Below are positions 1-11,150 of a DNA stretch of 62,000 nt, piece after piece. Numbering within the stretch: position 1 is the first letter of the stretch; every line of letters starts with the position of its first letter. The stretch is taken from NCBI GenBank assembly GCA_002633005.1, contig NMRA01000272.1, positions 375,817 through 437,816 of the forward strand. The letters are read 5' to 3'. The position numbers were made by a program, and so were the translations under genes. The stretch comes from Phoronis australis (taxonomy: Eukaryota; Phoronida; Phoronidae). The notes beneath the pieces are model-generated. The model was not told where the DNA came from. It worked only from the letters and a program-made list of their open reading frames with translations, and did not search any database.

Positions 1-1383
1 TTTTTTTGTTTCTTTTAACTTTCTTGTGGAATGCCTCTTCTAGATTTAGGGTCAAAGTGGATCCGATGGTTTCTGATGTGATGACAACGCTTGGAGAGCC
101 AGCATTCAGCATCTGTGTTTCAGGTTTAAAACGGAAGTGATACTTCGTGATACCATTGTTATGACTATTTCATCAAAGAACATTCGTATTGGATACCTTG
201 CAAACATTCAAAACACTTATTATCGTTTCACATGTGCTCAAACTAACATAACTTAACACTCCTGTTTCTAATACACAACAATAACGTAATCTCCTAGCTA
301 GGCCCAGGTTCCAATCTCCGTACGTCAGAACCGCTCAAGTGACTTTCTACATAAAGTTGCAAAACCCTTTAACCCGATTTAAAGTTGTTGCCTAAGTATT
401 TTTGGGTCCGAGTCGCGCAATTACGACATGTTGCCTGGCGAACACCAAGTCGGCTTACCGGCCAACAACATGCCGAGGAAATAGACATTTCACCATTTCG
501 CCTAAAATATTTCGTCGTTTTACATGTATTAAAAAGCGAGATAGACGTCAACACAGTACAAAAGTTCATTCGATGACGTGAACTCAATAAAAAGGATCTC
601 AGTTGGTATCGTTGAGAATGGCTGGTTGGAAAAATGCCAAAAGAAGGACCAGGCTAAAAACTGTTCGTTCACGCATAGAACTCTAGTACAGCTAGGCTAG
701 AGTTCTGAGGTTAAAGCGTCTGGTTCAAACTGCCAACTCGTCCTTGTCGTGTGCGCAACTCATAAATCGTGCGCCCGACATAGTTTTTAGCTCGGTTTCG
801 TCAGTGCGTGATCCAGATGGAACCGGAGATTCATTTGCTTCGGCTCGGCTGACGAATGGTTGCACGTATCTACCGGTATGTAACGGAAAAGCATCAGCGT
901 CATCATCTGAAAATAAATTACACAGCAATGTACATGGCGACCGTAAGATATAGCCTAGTCTCTTTTGAATAAAGTGTGACGCATTGAAGGGATACACAAG
1001 TTCCAAAAATTACAGAGAAGACCAGAATTCACGATAGGATCGTTGGAGGTGTTAGGCTGGACACTGAAACGTTATGCATATACCCAGTTGTTGCCAACGG
1101 CATGGGCGGCGCAGCACCGAAAAAAGTGGAGGTGCTAAAGCCCCCCCCCCAGCCCCCTATGGTGCGCCGCCCATGAACCGGGGATAGTATAGTTAGTTTA
1201 GGCGACTGCCATTTCCGACTCGTCACTACTAAGCAAAAAGTCATCGGGTGGTACTTTCTGCCGGTCACCCATCGGTAAAATGTTTCACTGATCTACAAAC
1301 TATAAAACGAGAAGTTGGCTCTAGTTCTGTGTGCAAACTAAATGCTGACATTGACTAGTTTCCGAGCCGTTGCGAGGAAACTT
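1..1383. other. No gene recognised (left flank)
   Basis: Nothing in this stretch reads as a convincing exon. The short open frames lack family resemblance and supporting splice sites. The only structured item is the small GC-rich inverted-repeat element at 1101-1175. The stretch is downstream of the minus-strand TNF-receptor-like gene and could hold its 3' UTR or further exons, but I see no clear polyadenylation signal for it. Confidence 0.5.
1101..1175. mobile_element. Tiny GC-rich TIR element (copy 1)
   Basis: The 75-base unit begins CATGGGCGGCGCAGCAC and ends with the near-perfect inverse GGTGCGCCGCCCATG. Between them lie a short A-rich stretch and a C-run. The same unit recurs as two adjacent copies at 50435-50590, inside an intron of the GRL101-like gene. 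Three copies with matching inverted ends and similar interiors point to a very short non-autonomous DNA element or fold-back repeat. No coding capacity and no certain target-site duplication are visible. Confidence 0.65.
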
Positions 1384-4300
1384 TCATTTCATCGAATTCG
1401 TAATATATGAACCGTGTGCTGCACAGGACCTCAGAGACACAAAATACCTACCTTCGTTATTTTCATCGAGTGTGTGGTCGCTGTGGTAGGAAGGCGGATG
1501 GGTCACTTCGTCCATTTTTAAACGAATGGAGTCATTGTTTTTTGTAGGCAGCAGGTATTTGGTCTCTGGGCTACTTCTACTGCTGCTGTTGCTGTTGTTG
1601 TTTTCAGTTGCTGTCTGCGGTAGTGGCAGTTTGGGTTTGCAGCAGAGTTTCCTCAAGAACATATAGTATACTTGTAACACAAGTATCATTACAACAACTA
1701 CAGCTATTCCGTACACTAGATAACGTACTACTAATGCTTCACCACTGTCTTCCGTTGCTGCAAAAGCAAAAGAATACGCTTCAGTTCTTAGTCAAAATGA
1801 CTTCCAAAAAGAGATTCCAAAAATGATGCTAAATTTGACATGTTGATTTTTATGTAAAATTACTAGTTCTACTGCTACAAGTGTTTTGTAGTTGATCTTT
1901 ACTCTGTTCGACGTTTAGATTAAGCACGTGAGATACGGCATCATTGTCGAGTCAACCATTATCCTATATAATTTTTGATGGAATCACGATTTTATGTTAT
2001 TTACTTGTCTCGCTGGCTCATGAAACTTAGAGGAGATAAAAAATAAATTATAACCCATAAATCAAATCAATTTGTCCTGTTGATATTTCTCTCGAGCTGA
2101 AACTTTCCAAGTCATTAGCAGATTTTCTCGGCTGATCTTTAGACTCAGGCTATTTTCGTTTTCACCTGAGGAATCCACATGAACTTTCTGATAATTCACC
2201 GTGTGTTGTATTTTTATGTCAATCCTTTCATACGATTGCCGACTATTCCTGAACTGTACGTTTGAATTCACTAGCTCGTGCAGCCGCGCATCCCTTGAAA
2301 ATTCTGATGTCGGGTAGCATTCAGAGCATGGCACAAATGAGTGTAAGTGCATTATGAAACACATTCACAAATTCACTAACGAGGAATTTCTCGAATTCAT
2401 TATCTGTGAGTATGTCTATTATTCGATGTAGACGATTTCATAGTCTAAGAAACAGAGCAGACGATGGCACTAGGATACCAAAACAGGAAAAGCATGAAAA
2501 GTAATAGTAACAAACGACGAAATAAGACGAAATAGCTTTAGTGGTCGGATAAAAAGGCAAAAATAAACCAATTGCTCGAGCACGTCACACTAGTGGATCT
2601 CCGGGATATCGTAATAATTAAGGGGCGAATATGAAAACCTCAGTGTAGTCTGACTTAAAACTTCAATACCTACTCCTTACTTAGTGAGTATATGTCAGTA
2701 ATACAGAACAGAAATGCGCCCTGAGGAGCGACACTTGGGAAAATCGACCGAAGAAGTGAAGTCACTTCAGCCACGATGGTAGCGACACCAAGATCACAAT
2801 GCCGACTTTCATAATTGGACACCGAAGATGTCATGGAAGACCAAGACTCCGCCAAATACATTGCCACCCAAAAGTTTTTGGAAAGTGAACGCTGACAACA
2901 ATGAATTAAGTTAACTTCGACGACGCCACACAGACGATGCAGACAAATGTGCAACGACCTACACGCTGACTCCAACAACCGAACTTGAGCTGACACCGAC
3001 AATCTGTGACTACTTACTATAGGCCGACAACGAGGACGATAAAACCAATGCCACAGACGTTGATTGACGACCTTGGTGTCGACAGAGGTGTATTCCTATT
3101 TTCTTCGTAAGTCGCACTAAAGAAAACCACCCTTCACTTAGTTGTATCCACTTTAATTTGTTGGGGGCCTGCCGTTGCCCATCATCTAGGCACTCCGCGG
3201 GGGAAATTGCACTGTCACCTCTCATTAGACCGCTGGCGCCAAGCAATGGTCAATTGCAAATGTATCGATCAGTTACTATTGACCAGGCTGTGTGTAATGT
3301 CTCGACATTGCCAACCCTGGCCATGAAAATATCCATGTCCGCCCACGATAATCCAAGCTTTGTAACTGATGAGGATGAGATTATGATTGACTAATATAAA
3401 TATACCAGTAACAGGGCCCCCGAGGGGGGGGGGGGGGNAACAAAAGTTCACGGAGAGTGAAAATGAAGCCTTAGGGCCAGCGCCGACGTACAGTTGGGCT
3501 GTCTGCCCCAAGTGAGCTATATCTGTAAGCTGACATCTCACACCAACTAAAGGAGTGAAAATGTGAATTTGACCTCGGCTAGCCGCTGAGTTAGGATTCA
3601 CTTAAGACAGGCAGCTCAGTTTAATCTCAAGATCACGTATTCGTGAACTTGGAGTTAAATATTCATTTGGGCAATCAGGTAAAAATTTGTGAACAGTGTA
3701 AAGTTTTTGTAATTATTGGCTTCACGATCACCCATTTTCTCCTTTCAAGCGTAACTTGTGTCAAAGAATCAGAGAAATATGTGGATGGTTAAATTAATTA
3801 TTTTTCGGTGAATAAGATTGCCAATAGTTGAAATAAGATTGGAAAAAGTATTTTATGTTATTTTTAACATACAATTTGATTTAGTGCAGTGCAAATTTTT
3901 ATCAGCATGAACGTGATTAGACCGAGTGAACTTTACAAATTTCCCCGTTTTCCAAGTTCACGCTCACGCGTTCTTGAGATTAAGCAAGATTCCAAGTTCA
4001 TACACAGCATTACTAGGCACATCCCAAATTTGCATTGATAAAGCTTAGGCCTTATTTTGTTTTTGATTCACATAAGCATTGCCTGGAGACGAGTGTTGCT
4101 TTTGTCCAACGCCCTGTGGACGTTTGATGACCACAATCACTTAAAAAATCGACAATGACGCACAGAGAGGAAGCAGTTTGACATATTTTGCGCCTACGTA
4201 AACGTCTAAGCTTGTTGACGTATTGATTTAGTTGATCGCGTGGTTGGATCAGTCACACGTGGCTTGTATACTATACTGATATTTACGACTTGGGGCACTA

Positions 4301-4788
4301 TGAACGCAAAAAAATCTCATAGATGACGTGTGACTCACCCTTGAGATTCGAAGAACGTGGTCCAACCTTCAGTTGGGTCACGATTGTTGATGGTACAAAC
4401 GTTGTCGCTTTGCGCTGCTCATTCATGTAATCTGAAAAAAGAATGACATTAAAAATCAACTGAACTGAGTGTCAAATGCAAGTGGATGTCCATTTTTCAC
4501 CAGGCGCACTGAGTTTCAAAATTAAACAAACAGCCGACCGAATAGTCTCCTACGAAAGGTCATACTATACTATGCAATGAGAGGAAAATGGCAAAAACAA
4601 TGTTATTATTTCACACATCTTCACAGGAAAATGACGGGAACAATTTTGGGCAAGTGATGAGGCAGAGATCAAGAATTGCAGTATTTATGTGCAGTTCCCG
4701 TGTGGTTTATTTTACAAATCAATAGATACATAAACCGATCGAGACACTCGACAGGCGCGCCGATAAACAGAGATACTAACAGACTAAA

Positions 4789-4835
<47 letters not shown>

Positions 4836-5787
4836 TAGATAGACAGACGGACAGACAGATAGATAGACAGACGGACAGACAGACAAACGGACGGACAGAC
4901 AAACTGCGCACAATGCTGGTAATTTTCTAGGCAAGTTACGCGCACCTTATTGTTCATGGCACATTACACGCTCAGCCCCAGACAGCTGTCCTCAGCTTAT
5001 ATTGGCAGGCTAATTGTTTTCTACTGAGATGAATATGCTATGTCTATGCATTCACTGAGCCAAATATCCACAAAACTATAGATTTTATTGACTTTTCACC
5101 AATCTGTTATTAATTGGGTCTCGTAAACATGTCTTTTTAGTTAAATTTAGCAAAAAACGACACATTGATAGGAAAACAACGGTATCACAAACATGATCAA
5201 GCTTTATTTGATACAAACGTTTAAAGTGAGATTTTAAAAATTCTGTGATAGTTTTCGAAAATATCCTATTTTCTTTTTCGGCGTTATATGCACTGTTTCA
5301 AAGTTTTTGTTGACACATTTGTCAAAAACTATGCAGCACATTTCTAATGTATCATAACCAAATTGAACAGTAATATCATTCTCATCTGTGTGTCACAATA
5401 TATGCTACATTTTCTACGACCGACCACACTGGCTACCGGGTCACTGCATCGACCAGGGTATAAGAGTCGTTTTGATCTTGAACTTATTTTAATGAACAAT
5501 ATAATACGTTTGCTCTGAATATGTATTCAATCATAATTACCTGCACATTCTAGTTCACACTTGTCTCTTCTCGTCGGTGATGCTGTTTTCAGCCTGGCTG
5601 GGCTACATCGTCCACTGCAGTGAACACAGACTTCCAGACCGGTGTCACAGAAGAAGTAGGTCAACTGGTCACATTCTGTGGCGTCACGACACGGAGTATA
5701 TGTAGCTGAACAAAATATCACTTGTGATAGCAAAAAGTAAGCGAAAAAGAAGGGAATCGCTAACTTTGGAGCTTTTACTGCCTCCAT
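1384..5787 (-). CDS. Single-CRD TNF-receptor-like type I membrane protein (BCMA/TACI-like)
   Basis: Three exons join in frame: 5787-5541, 4431-4339 and 1757-1384, giving 237 residues. All junctions are phase 1 with GT/AG sites (donors GTAATT and GTGAGT; acceptors TTTTTTCAG and TTTTGCAG). Residues 1-28 are a signal peptide. Residues about 33-80 hold eight cysteines; the last six are spaced C-x6-C-x2-C-x3-C-x15-C-x3-C. The C-x2-C-x3-C...C-x3-C core is that of the BCMA/TACI ligand-binding module. Exon 2 gives a short Ser/Thr-containing stalk. Exon 3 gives one transmembrane helix (VYGIAVVVVMILVLQVYYMF), a membrane-proximal RKLCCK and a Ser/Asn-rich tail with a PPSY motif that could bind WW-domain ubiquitin ligases. 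The expected role is binding a TNF-family ligand at the cell surface. A good donor (AACGAAG|GTAGGT, about 1461) lies inside exon 3, so the last 24 or so residues may be replaced by an unseen exon. More phase-1 exons could also lie in the introns. The start ATG has a good context (AACAATGG). Confidence 0.6.
4790..4901. repeat. (GACA)n/(GATA)n microsatellite
   Basis: About 110 bases of tandem GACA with interspersed GATA and GACG variants, in intron 1 of the TNF-receptor-like gene. Open frames across it on both strands are products of the repeat. Confidence 0.95.
5060..5280. repeat. Old interspersed repeat (also at 51440-51640)
   Basis: This stretch aligns by eye with 51440-51640 in the same orientation. 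Shared blocks include ACAAAACTATA followed by a T-rich run, AACAACGG, ATGATCAA/AAGATCAA and ATAAACGT-like segments. The copies are clearly diverged, so this is an old dispersed element of unknown class. Its ends are not defined. Confidence 0.45.
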
Positions 5788-6724
5788 TGTTGGTTTTTCT
5801 CAATGTCATGCCACTCCTATGACTGACGTACATCAGGATCGGCTTTTCCCATGGTCACGCGTCTCTATTTTTGGACTACAAGGAAAATCCCTACTTCATG
5901 GTGACCAGTATCCGGCGGCTTAACTTTAAAGGAGGAACACGAAGTTAAGCATATTAAAAAAACTAAAACTTTAACAAAAGTTAGCGTGGTTAGTTGTTTC
6001 AGTTGTTATGAATTCGAAGCAGGCGGCGTGGGCGGCTCAGCGGCCCCCAGGCCGGGCGCGTGGGAGGGTGACATCACTACGATGAGAATTTGTTTTAGAT
6101 TAGTGAAAATTCTCCGGCCTCAACCTTCAAAAATTTACATTTATTAGAAAAGCAAGTAAAACATCCATTTGTAAAATTCTAAGAATTTGTATAAACTTTC
6201 TGCCTTACAAGTCTCATTCAGCCATCTGCCAAATGACTCATCAATGTTACAAACTTGATTGCCAACAGGATCGCTGCGTAAAAGTTTACTTCCGTTTTAT
6301 CACACGTGTGCCTAGCAGAACATAGGCATTACAGAAATGTCTTTGACTCTCAAATCGAAGTAAGTATTTCACAGTGTTTACGTAAATGTTATGGTGATAG
6401 TCTGATACAATGGTCCCTGACTGCTTGAGAACCAGAGAGTATTTTACGATGATAGATCCACACAGTCACAGTCTCAGACTCAGTCACCACGTTCACGCTC
6501 CACGACCACGACCATTTATGTCCACGGTTTATGCCTTGGATTATCATTAATCTTAGTTATTGCTAGCCTTGGTCCGAGCAGGTGCAAAGCTGCCTGTATA
6601 CTAAATATACAGCTTTGCGCAGATGTGGGTAAACAAAGTGGCCAAATAAAATCTCACAAAATTAGTGTCATTAAAAACTACACTCTTCGTTGTGTAAACT
6701 TTATTATTTACTGGTGTTGAAAAG

Positions 6725-6995
6725 ATTGGAGTTTTACCATTATTCTCCTGCAATAAAGTTGTGGAGTGATCTCATGCTTAGGATTTCAGCGGCATGAAAT
6801 ATTGCATCCCTATTGGCCAATTTATTTATTTGCTGATTCTTCACTTAAACTGTTCTTCAACGAATGTGTGCTCATGTCACAAAAAATATCGGAATTGGTT
6901 TCATTTCGTTACAAGTTTTCAGTATTTTAATACCAGCAAACTGAATTACAAAACTAATTTTGCTGCTGCGAAGCTGCTATCGTCTCCTGAGAGAT
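6725..6995 (+). repeat. Partial copy of the element at 59795-61040
   Basis: This segment aligns with 60115-60345, the interior of the large inverted-repeat element. Both contain ACCRTTATTCT, AAGTTGTGG, TTGGCCAATT or CTGGCCAATT, GGTTTCATTTCGTTACAA and TTTTGCTGC in the same order and spacing. The long inverted ends of the other copy are not visible here, so this copy is truncated or belongs to a related element. Confidence 0.6.
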
Positions 6996-7276
6996 CTCGC
7001 AAAGAATTAAGGAAATGTCACATGTGAGTGTTATAAGTGTACTGTTTTCAAAACAACAACAGACTTTTCATTGTTATTAAAGGCGGGGCATTACGCAAGA
7101 AAATGATGTTATTAGATTTTTTTCACTTAAACGACTGCAACGAGCATGGTGAGTGTCGGTTGACTCCCAGATTTTGTATGCGTCCTCGCCGGTCGTTAGC
7201 TCTAGATGTTGATATAGGCTTCATGACGAGGTGATGAGCAGAACTACCCGTGCTGTGTGAAATTTTGGATTCTAAC

Positions 7277-7670
7277 GGAGCTCAACATACAGTGGTACCT
7301 AGCTGTATTTTGACGATAGTCCTCGTAAAGCTATCTGGCTGGCTACACACAGTGGTTCTTTGCTGTATTTTGACAATAATCTTCATACAGCTAGCTAGCT
7401 GGCAATGGTTATGCATGCTGTGTCATGTAACTGTAGCTGTTGTGCGCAAGGATTGCCTGAATCATCATATGAGTTCATAACAAGTGTTCCTATTCAATCA
7501 CACAGTTTTCGGTAAGATTGTTGCACGTTTTAGAAGTCTACAAACTGGCGTGCTTTTGTCTTCCACATATGTTGCTCAGATTGGTCGCAGAACATCGCCA
7601 TCATTAGCCAGTCAGCTAGCTGTATGAAGACTAACGTAATACAGCTAAGCACCTCTGTGTGTTAAGCTCC
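7277..7670. mobile_element. Non-autonomous TIR element with ~63-bp inverted ends
   Basis: The left end (GGAGCTCAACATACAGTGGT, continuing to about 7342) is repeated as an imperfect reverse complement at 7608-7670, ending GTTAAGCTCC. Next to the left arm, at about 7345-7402, is a second direct copy of the arm's inner part, starting ACACAGTGGTTCTTTGCTGT. This doubled terminal arm is seen in some fold-back and MITE elements. About 394 bases long, no coding capacity, no clear target-site duplication. Confidence 0.65.
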
Positions 7671-9741
7671 TGTTGTGAATAGACCTTGAAATGTCACACT
7701 GCCAGTGTAGTGTTATGTAGATAGTAATAGGTGGCACTGTTAGCAAGATGTCGGTTGCCTTAGTTGGGTTTGTGAGCTCAGTGAGTTACAAATAAAAATT
7801 TATATAAAGCGTTCCTACAATGGATTTTTGTTCTTTTTGAGGTTTTAGACCGTAAATGATAATTTTATACCACAAAATCTAGCTAAAAAAGCACTTATTT
7901 TGGAAAATAATTGAGGAATTTTGAAGTTGCTGATAAGTTGAACCTGCATTCTCTAACCGACACGTGCATTGGCGTAGCCAAGTATGCAATGTGAAATAGA
8001 AGAAAATATTTGTTGAAACAATACTTGCGACTTTTCTAGGACTGACCTGCTGTATGATTATCTTCAAAGTCGTTATAGGTGCAAAGATTGATAACTGAGT
8101 GCAAACTTCCTCCATTTGATCACAGTCCAAATTTTGCAACGTGAATGATTTAAAAACGTCCTGCTGAAAAGAATCGCGAAATGTTGCCCTTGCCAAATGA
8201 CGTATTTGATATGAAGAGTTCACTGGAAATTTCACATTAAAAAATTCATGTGACTTATGCTGTTTACATATACAATAATTAGTTTTCCATGAAATGAAAA
8301 GCCCCAAAATAATTCTAACTCTGTGTCGGTTTCCCTTATTGGGTGATCAGACCTTGCTTCTTAGGACAGAAATTGTGCCATATATGGGAAAAATAGGTCG
8401 GCCTAAAAAACAAGACGTGACCCCGTCATGCATGTGGCTAGTATTGCTTTGCCTTGCAAAAAGCAAAGCTGGGATTTGGCTTCTAAACACTGAGAAAGAT
8501 GGGGTCTTTTGAAAAGTCAATTTGTTGTTGTGTAGGATGAGAGATTGACTATGGACTGCATATGTGTCAATTTCAAACTCGCTCGTGGTTTTTTAAATTA
8601 ATGAGATGCTTACATAATATGTAGAATTTTTAAGTTAAATTACCATGGTGTTGTGTTGACACCTATTGCTGAAATTCGACAACTGTTCTGTTAACAAGTA
8701 TCTCTGAAAAGCAAGAGAGAGAGAAGGAGAGGGAGAGGGAATAACACTTTAATTCATATTAACATATAATAGAATGTTTAACACAATTCAAATTATGAGA
8801 CCTTCTAAAGTTTTTTACTACCATGAAGATCCCCTTTACATAAACAAGTGGCAAATAAAAAATCAATAATAATAAATAAAATGTACAGTGATGAACAATA
8901 GACTGTCAGCAACATTCATGTTGCAGTTTTGGAGTCCATCTTGGGTTTGCTAACTGAACCTAGGTATTTCGGGATTCAAAATGTTATACTGAATCCCTAG
9001 AAACTATTCTCCACTTTTCTGAACAAAAACCGAAAAAACTTGGTAATGGTAGTTCCTCTCCAATTCACTATACAATGTGATGGGCAATGGACATTCTATT
9101 TTCAAAATAAGATTTAAGAAAATGCCACTATATTATTAGCTTATCTTTTACTTAATTGTTTGCAACAAGGTAATCATCTTATCAAAAACACATTGTAGCC
9201 CTTGGAAAAGTGTTGTGATCCAAAACCTTTTATTGAGCCAAAGTAACCATTTACACTTCAGTTCTTCCTTTTATAGTAATAACTGCTCAGACTCATTGTG
9301 TTTACGCTATTCAAATACTTATGTTGGGGATGATTTTGTCTATGAAAATTTTGGCAATAATTTTTGTACTAAACTGGTGAAAAGTTACCTTGATGTGTGA
9401 CAGAAACTTAAACTTTTCTATGGACAGACATAATACAGAAAGGCAATGAATTATAGTGATTTCTGGTTTTGGATATCCTCGCTGTTTGACTATCAAGTTT
9501 TCAATTTTTTACCCAGTTATCAAGTGATTTTAGTCTTGTCAAATTCATGTTATGGTTTAAGTGTCAAGTTGGTCTGAAGGTTTCAGATGTTATATTTTTG
9601 TTGCAATGTCCAATTGATGTTTACATTAACAATAGGGCCAATATAAAGTGTCTCCATGCCAGAGTTATCTTTAATGACTTTGTGGTCAACAGATGATCCA
9701 CAGCTGTGAATTGCCTGTACCTCCATGGGCACATATTTGTT

Positions 9742-9804
9742 AACACACCTACACACACACGTGCGCACGCACACACACACACGCACACACACACACACGC
9801 ACAG
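9742..9804. repeat. (CA)n microsatellite
   Basis: About 60 bases of alternating CA with GC interruptions. The His/Thr-rich and Cys/Val-rich open frames crossing it are repeat artefacts. Confidence 0.95.
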
Positions 9805-10088
9805 ACAATATTGTATCAAATGTGTGGGCAGACTTCGCGTGCGTGGGCTGGCAACAGTGCTCTTGACAAAACCCAGCCTAGCTGCAGGTTATATTCAAGA
9901 ATATTTGCTAACAATCTCAATTGCAATGTTAATTTAAGCAATAGAAATACATCAGAAAAGCAGAGGAAACGAGACAAATAATACGCAAACAGTGCGTGTC
10001 AACTGCCAGTTGTCAAATTATGACAAGGGATTTACTGAATTTTACTTTAATGGGTGGGTGATGGGGTTAGTAATAAAGACAGTATGTC

Positions 10089-11150
10089 TCACCCAGTATT
10101 AGTTCTTGATAATTGTGTGGAATTGCCTGACCACTCAGGAGTGTCTGTGCTCTGCTTTCTTTCATCTGACTTGCCACGTCTGAAAAGTTTTCGGTACAAA
10201 GTGTACAACAACTGTTTTGTTGTATCTGTAAACTCCTGGCTTCGGGTGATCAAAATTGCGCTATTAACGCATGAATTTGCAACAACGAAAAAAGCAGAAA
10301 TCTTGTGAACCGTAGGCGGAAGGCTGTTGTACCTGTCAGCAACAATAAGAACTCCATAAGGGACGCAACACACTGCAAAAATCACAGTAATTAGCAACAT
10401 TGTCACGGTGGCATTCCTTTTGTTAGCATTAGTTTGACGCAAAGCCTGATTTTCTTGTCTGCCATTGCTGCTGCTGAACAGCAGTTGTTTATCACATTTG
10501 TTGATTTCTTTAAAAACATTCACGTAGCAAAAGATTAATGCAGTGGCTGGGATAACGATTCCCACTACGAATATGAAAATATTGTAGGAGTATGCAGCCG
10601 TCCGATTGTATGCGCACAAGAATTCCCCCTCGTTGTATTGAATTTCTGACCATCCATACAATGGTGGTGTTGCGCAACTTGTACAGAACAACCATAGAAG
10701 TATAACTACGGCAACTGTGCCACGAGGTGCAAACACTATTTCATGCATCTTTGGCTTGCATATTTTTAAATAGCGTTGAACTGCTATTAAAACTATGCTA
10801 TACAGTGACATTCCACATGTAAAAGTTATCGTAATGCCAGTCACTTGGCATGTGGCTTCGTCCGTGGCATTAGACTGAAAAGCTACATTGACAAGAATGA
10901 ATGGCATGATAAAGGCAGTGTTGATTAGATCAGCTCCAGCTAGATGGGCAAGGAAAATGTGCCAGACTTTACGGTGCTGCTTCAATCTGATGATCGTTGC
11001 GATAATGACGACATTGCCAAATATGCCCCACGTTATACATGGAACAAGAAGCAAAATGTCGACAACCATCTCTGCTGTTTTAGAAGCTTCTTCACTTCCA
11101 TTGTTGCTTGAAGAAGATGTCTGGTTTGTGACGACCTCTGGAAATCCCAT
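10089..11150 (-). CDS. Rhodopsin-class (family A) G-protein-coupled receptor, orphan
   Basis: A single-exon frame encodes 353 residues from the ATG at 11150. The frame stays open upstream to a TTG, but this ATG is its first methionine, and CTCTTCAG at about 11259 looks like the acceptor of a 5' UTR exon. The N-terminus has Asn-glycosylation sites (NQT, NGS). Seven hydrophobic helices follow. TM1 has GNVVI, TM2 LAGAD, and TM3 the conserved Cys (ATCQV) for the disulfide to ECL2 (EFLCAY). The DRY motif reads QRY (VQRYLKIC), CWxP reads CCVP, and NPxxY in TM7 is replaced by NSAIL. The tail is basic, then Ser/Thr-rich. The QRY and NSA forms resemble the melatonin-receptor-like and Tre1/moody/GPR84-like groups. 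A ligand cannot be inferred. Expected role: plasma-membrane receptor coupled to G proteins. Confidence 0.88.
   Translation of the reverse strand: MGFPEVVTNQTSSSSNNGSEEASKTAEMVVDILLLVPCITWGIFGNVVIIATIIRLKQHRKVWHIFLAHLAGADLINTAFIMPFILVNVAFQSNATDEATCQVTGITITFTCGMSLYSIVLIAVQRYLKICKPKMHEIVFAPRGTVAVVILLWLFCTSCATPPLYGWSEIQYNEGEFLCAYNRTAAYSYNIFIFVVGIVIPATALIFCYVNVFKEINKCDKQLLFSSSNGRQENQALRQTNANKRNATVTMLLITVIFAVCCVPYGVLIVADRYNSLPPTVHKISAFFVVANSCVNSAILITRSQEFTDTTKQLLYTLYRKLFRRGKSDERKQSTDTPEWSGNSTQLSRTNTG

Larger units (their letters stand above)
5788..10088. other. Intergenic region without a recognised gene
   Basis: This lies between two minus-strand genes. It should contain the promoter of the TNF-receptor-like gene on its left and the 3' UTR of the GPCR on its right. 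I see a hairpin at 6583-6618 (GCAAAGCTG...CAGCTTTGC), a diverged repeat at 6725-6995, a TIR element at 7277-7670, a GA-rich run near 8698-8732 and a CA repeat at 9742-9804. None of the open frames resembles a known protein or is flanked by convincing splice sites. Confidence 0.5.

Noticed and set aside
2062-2364. 100-codon minus-strand frame as a further TNF-receptor exon
   Set aside because: It has no acceptor with a pyrimidine tract and no donor of matching phase, and no CRD spacing of its cysteines.
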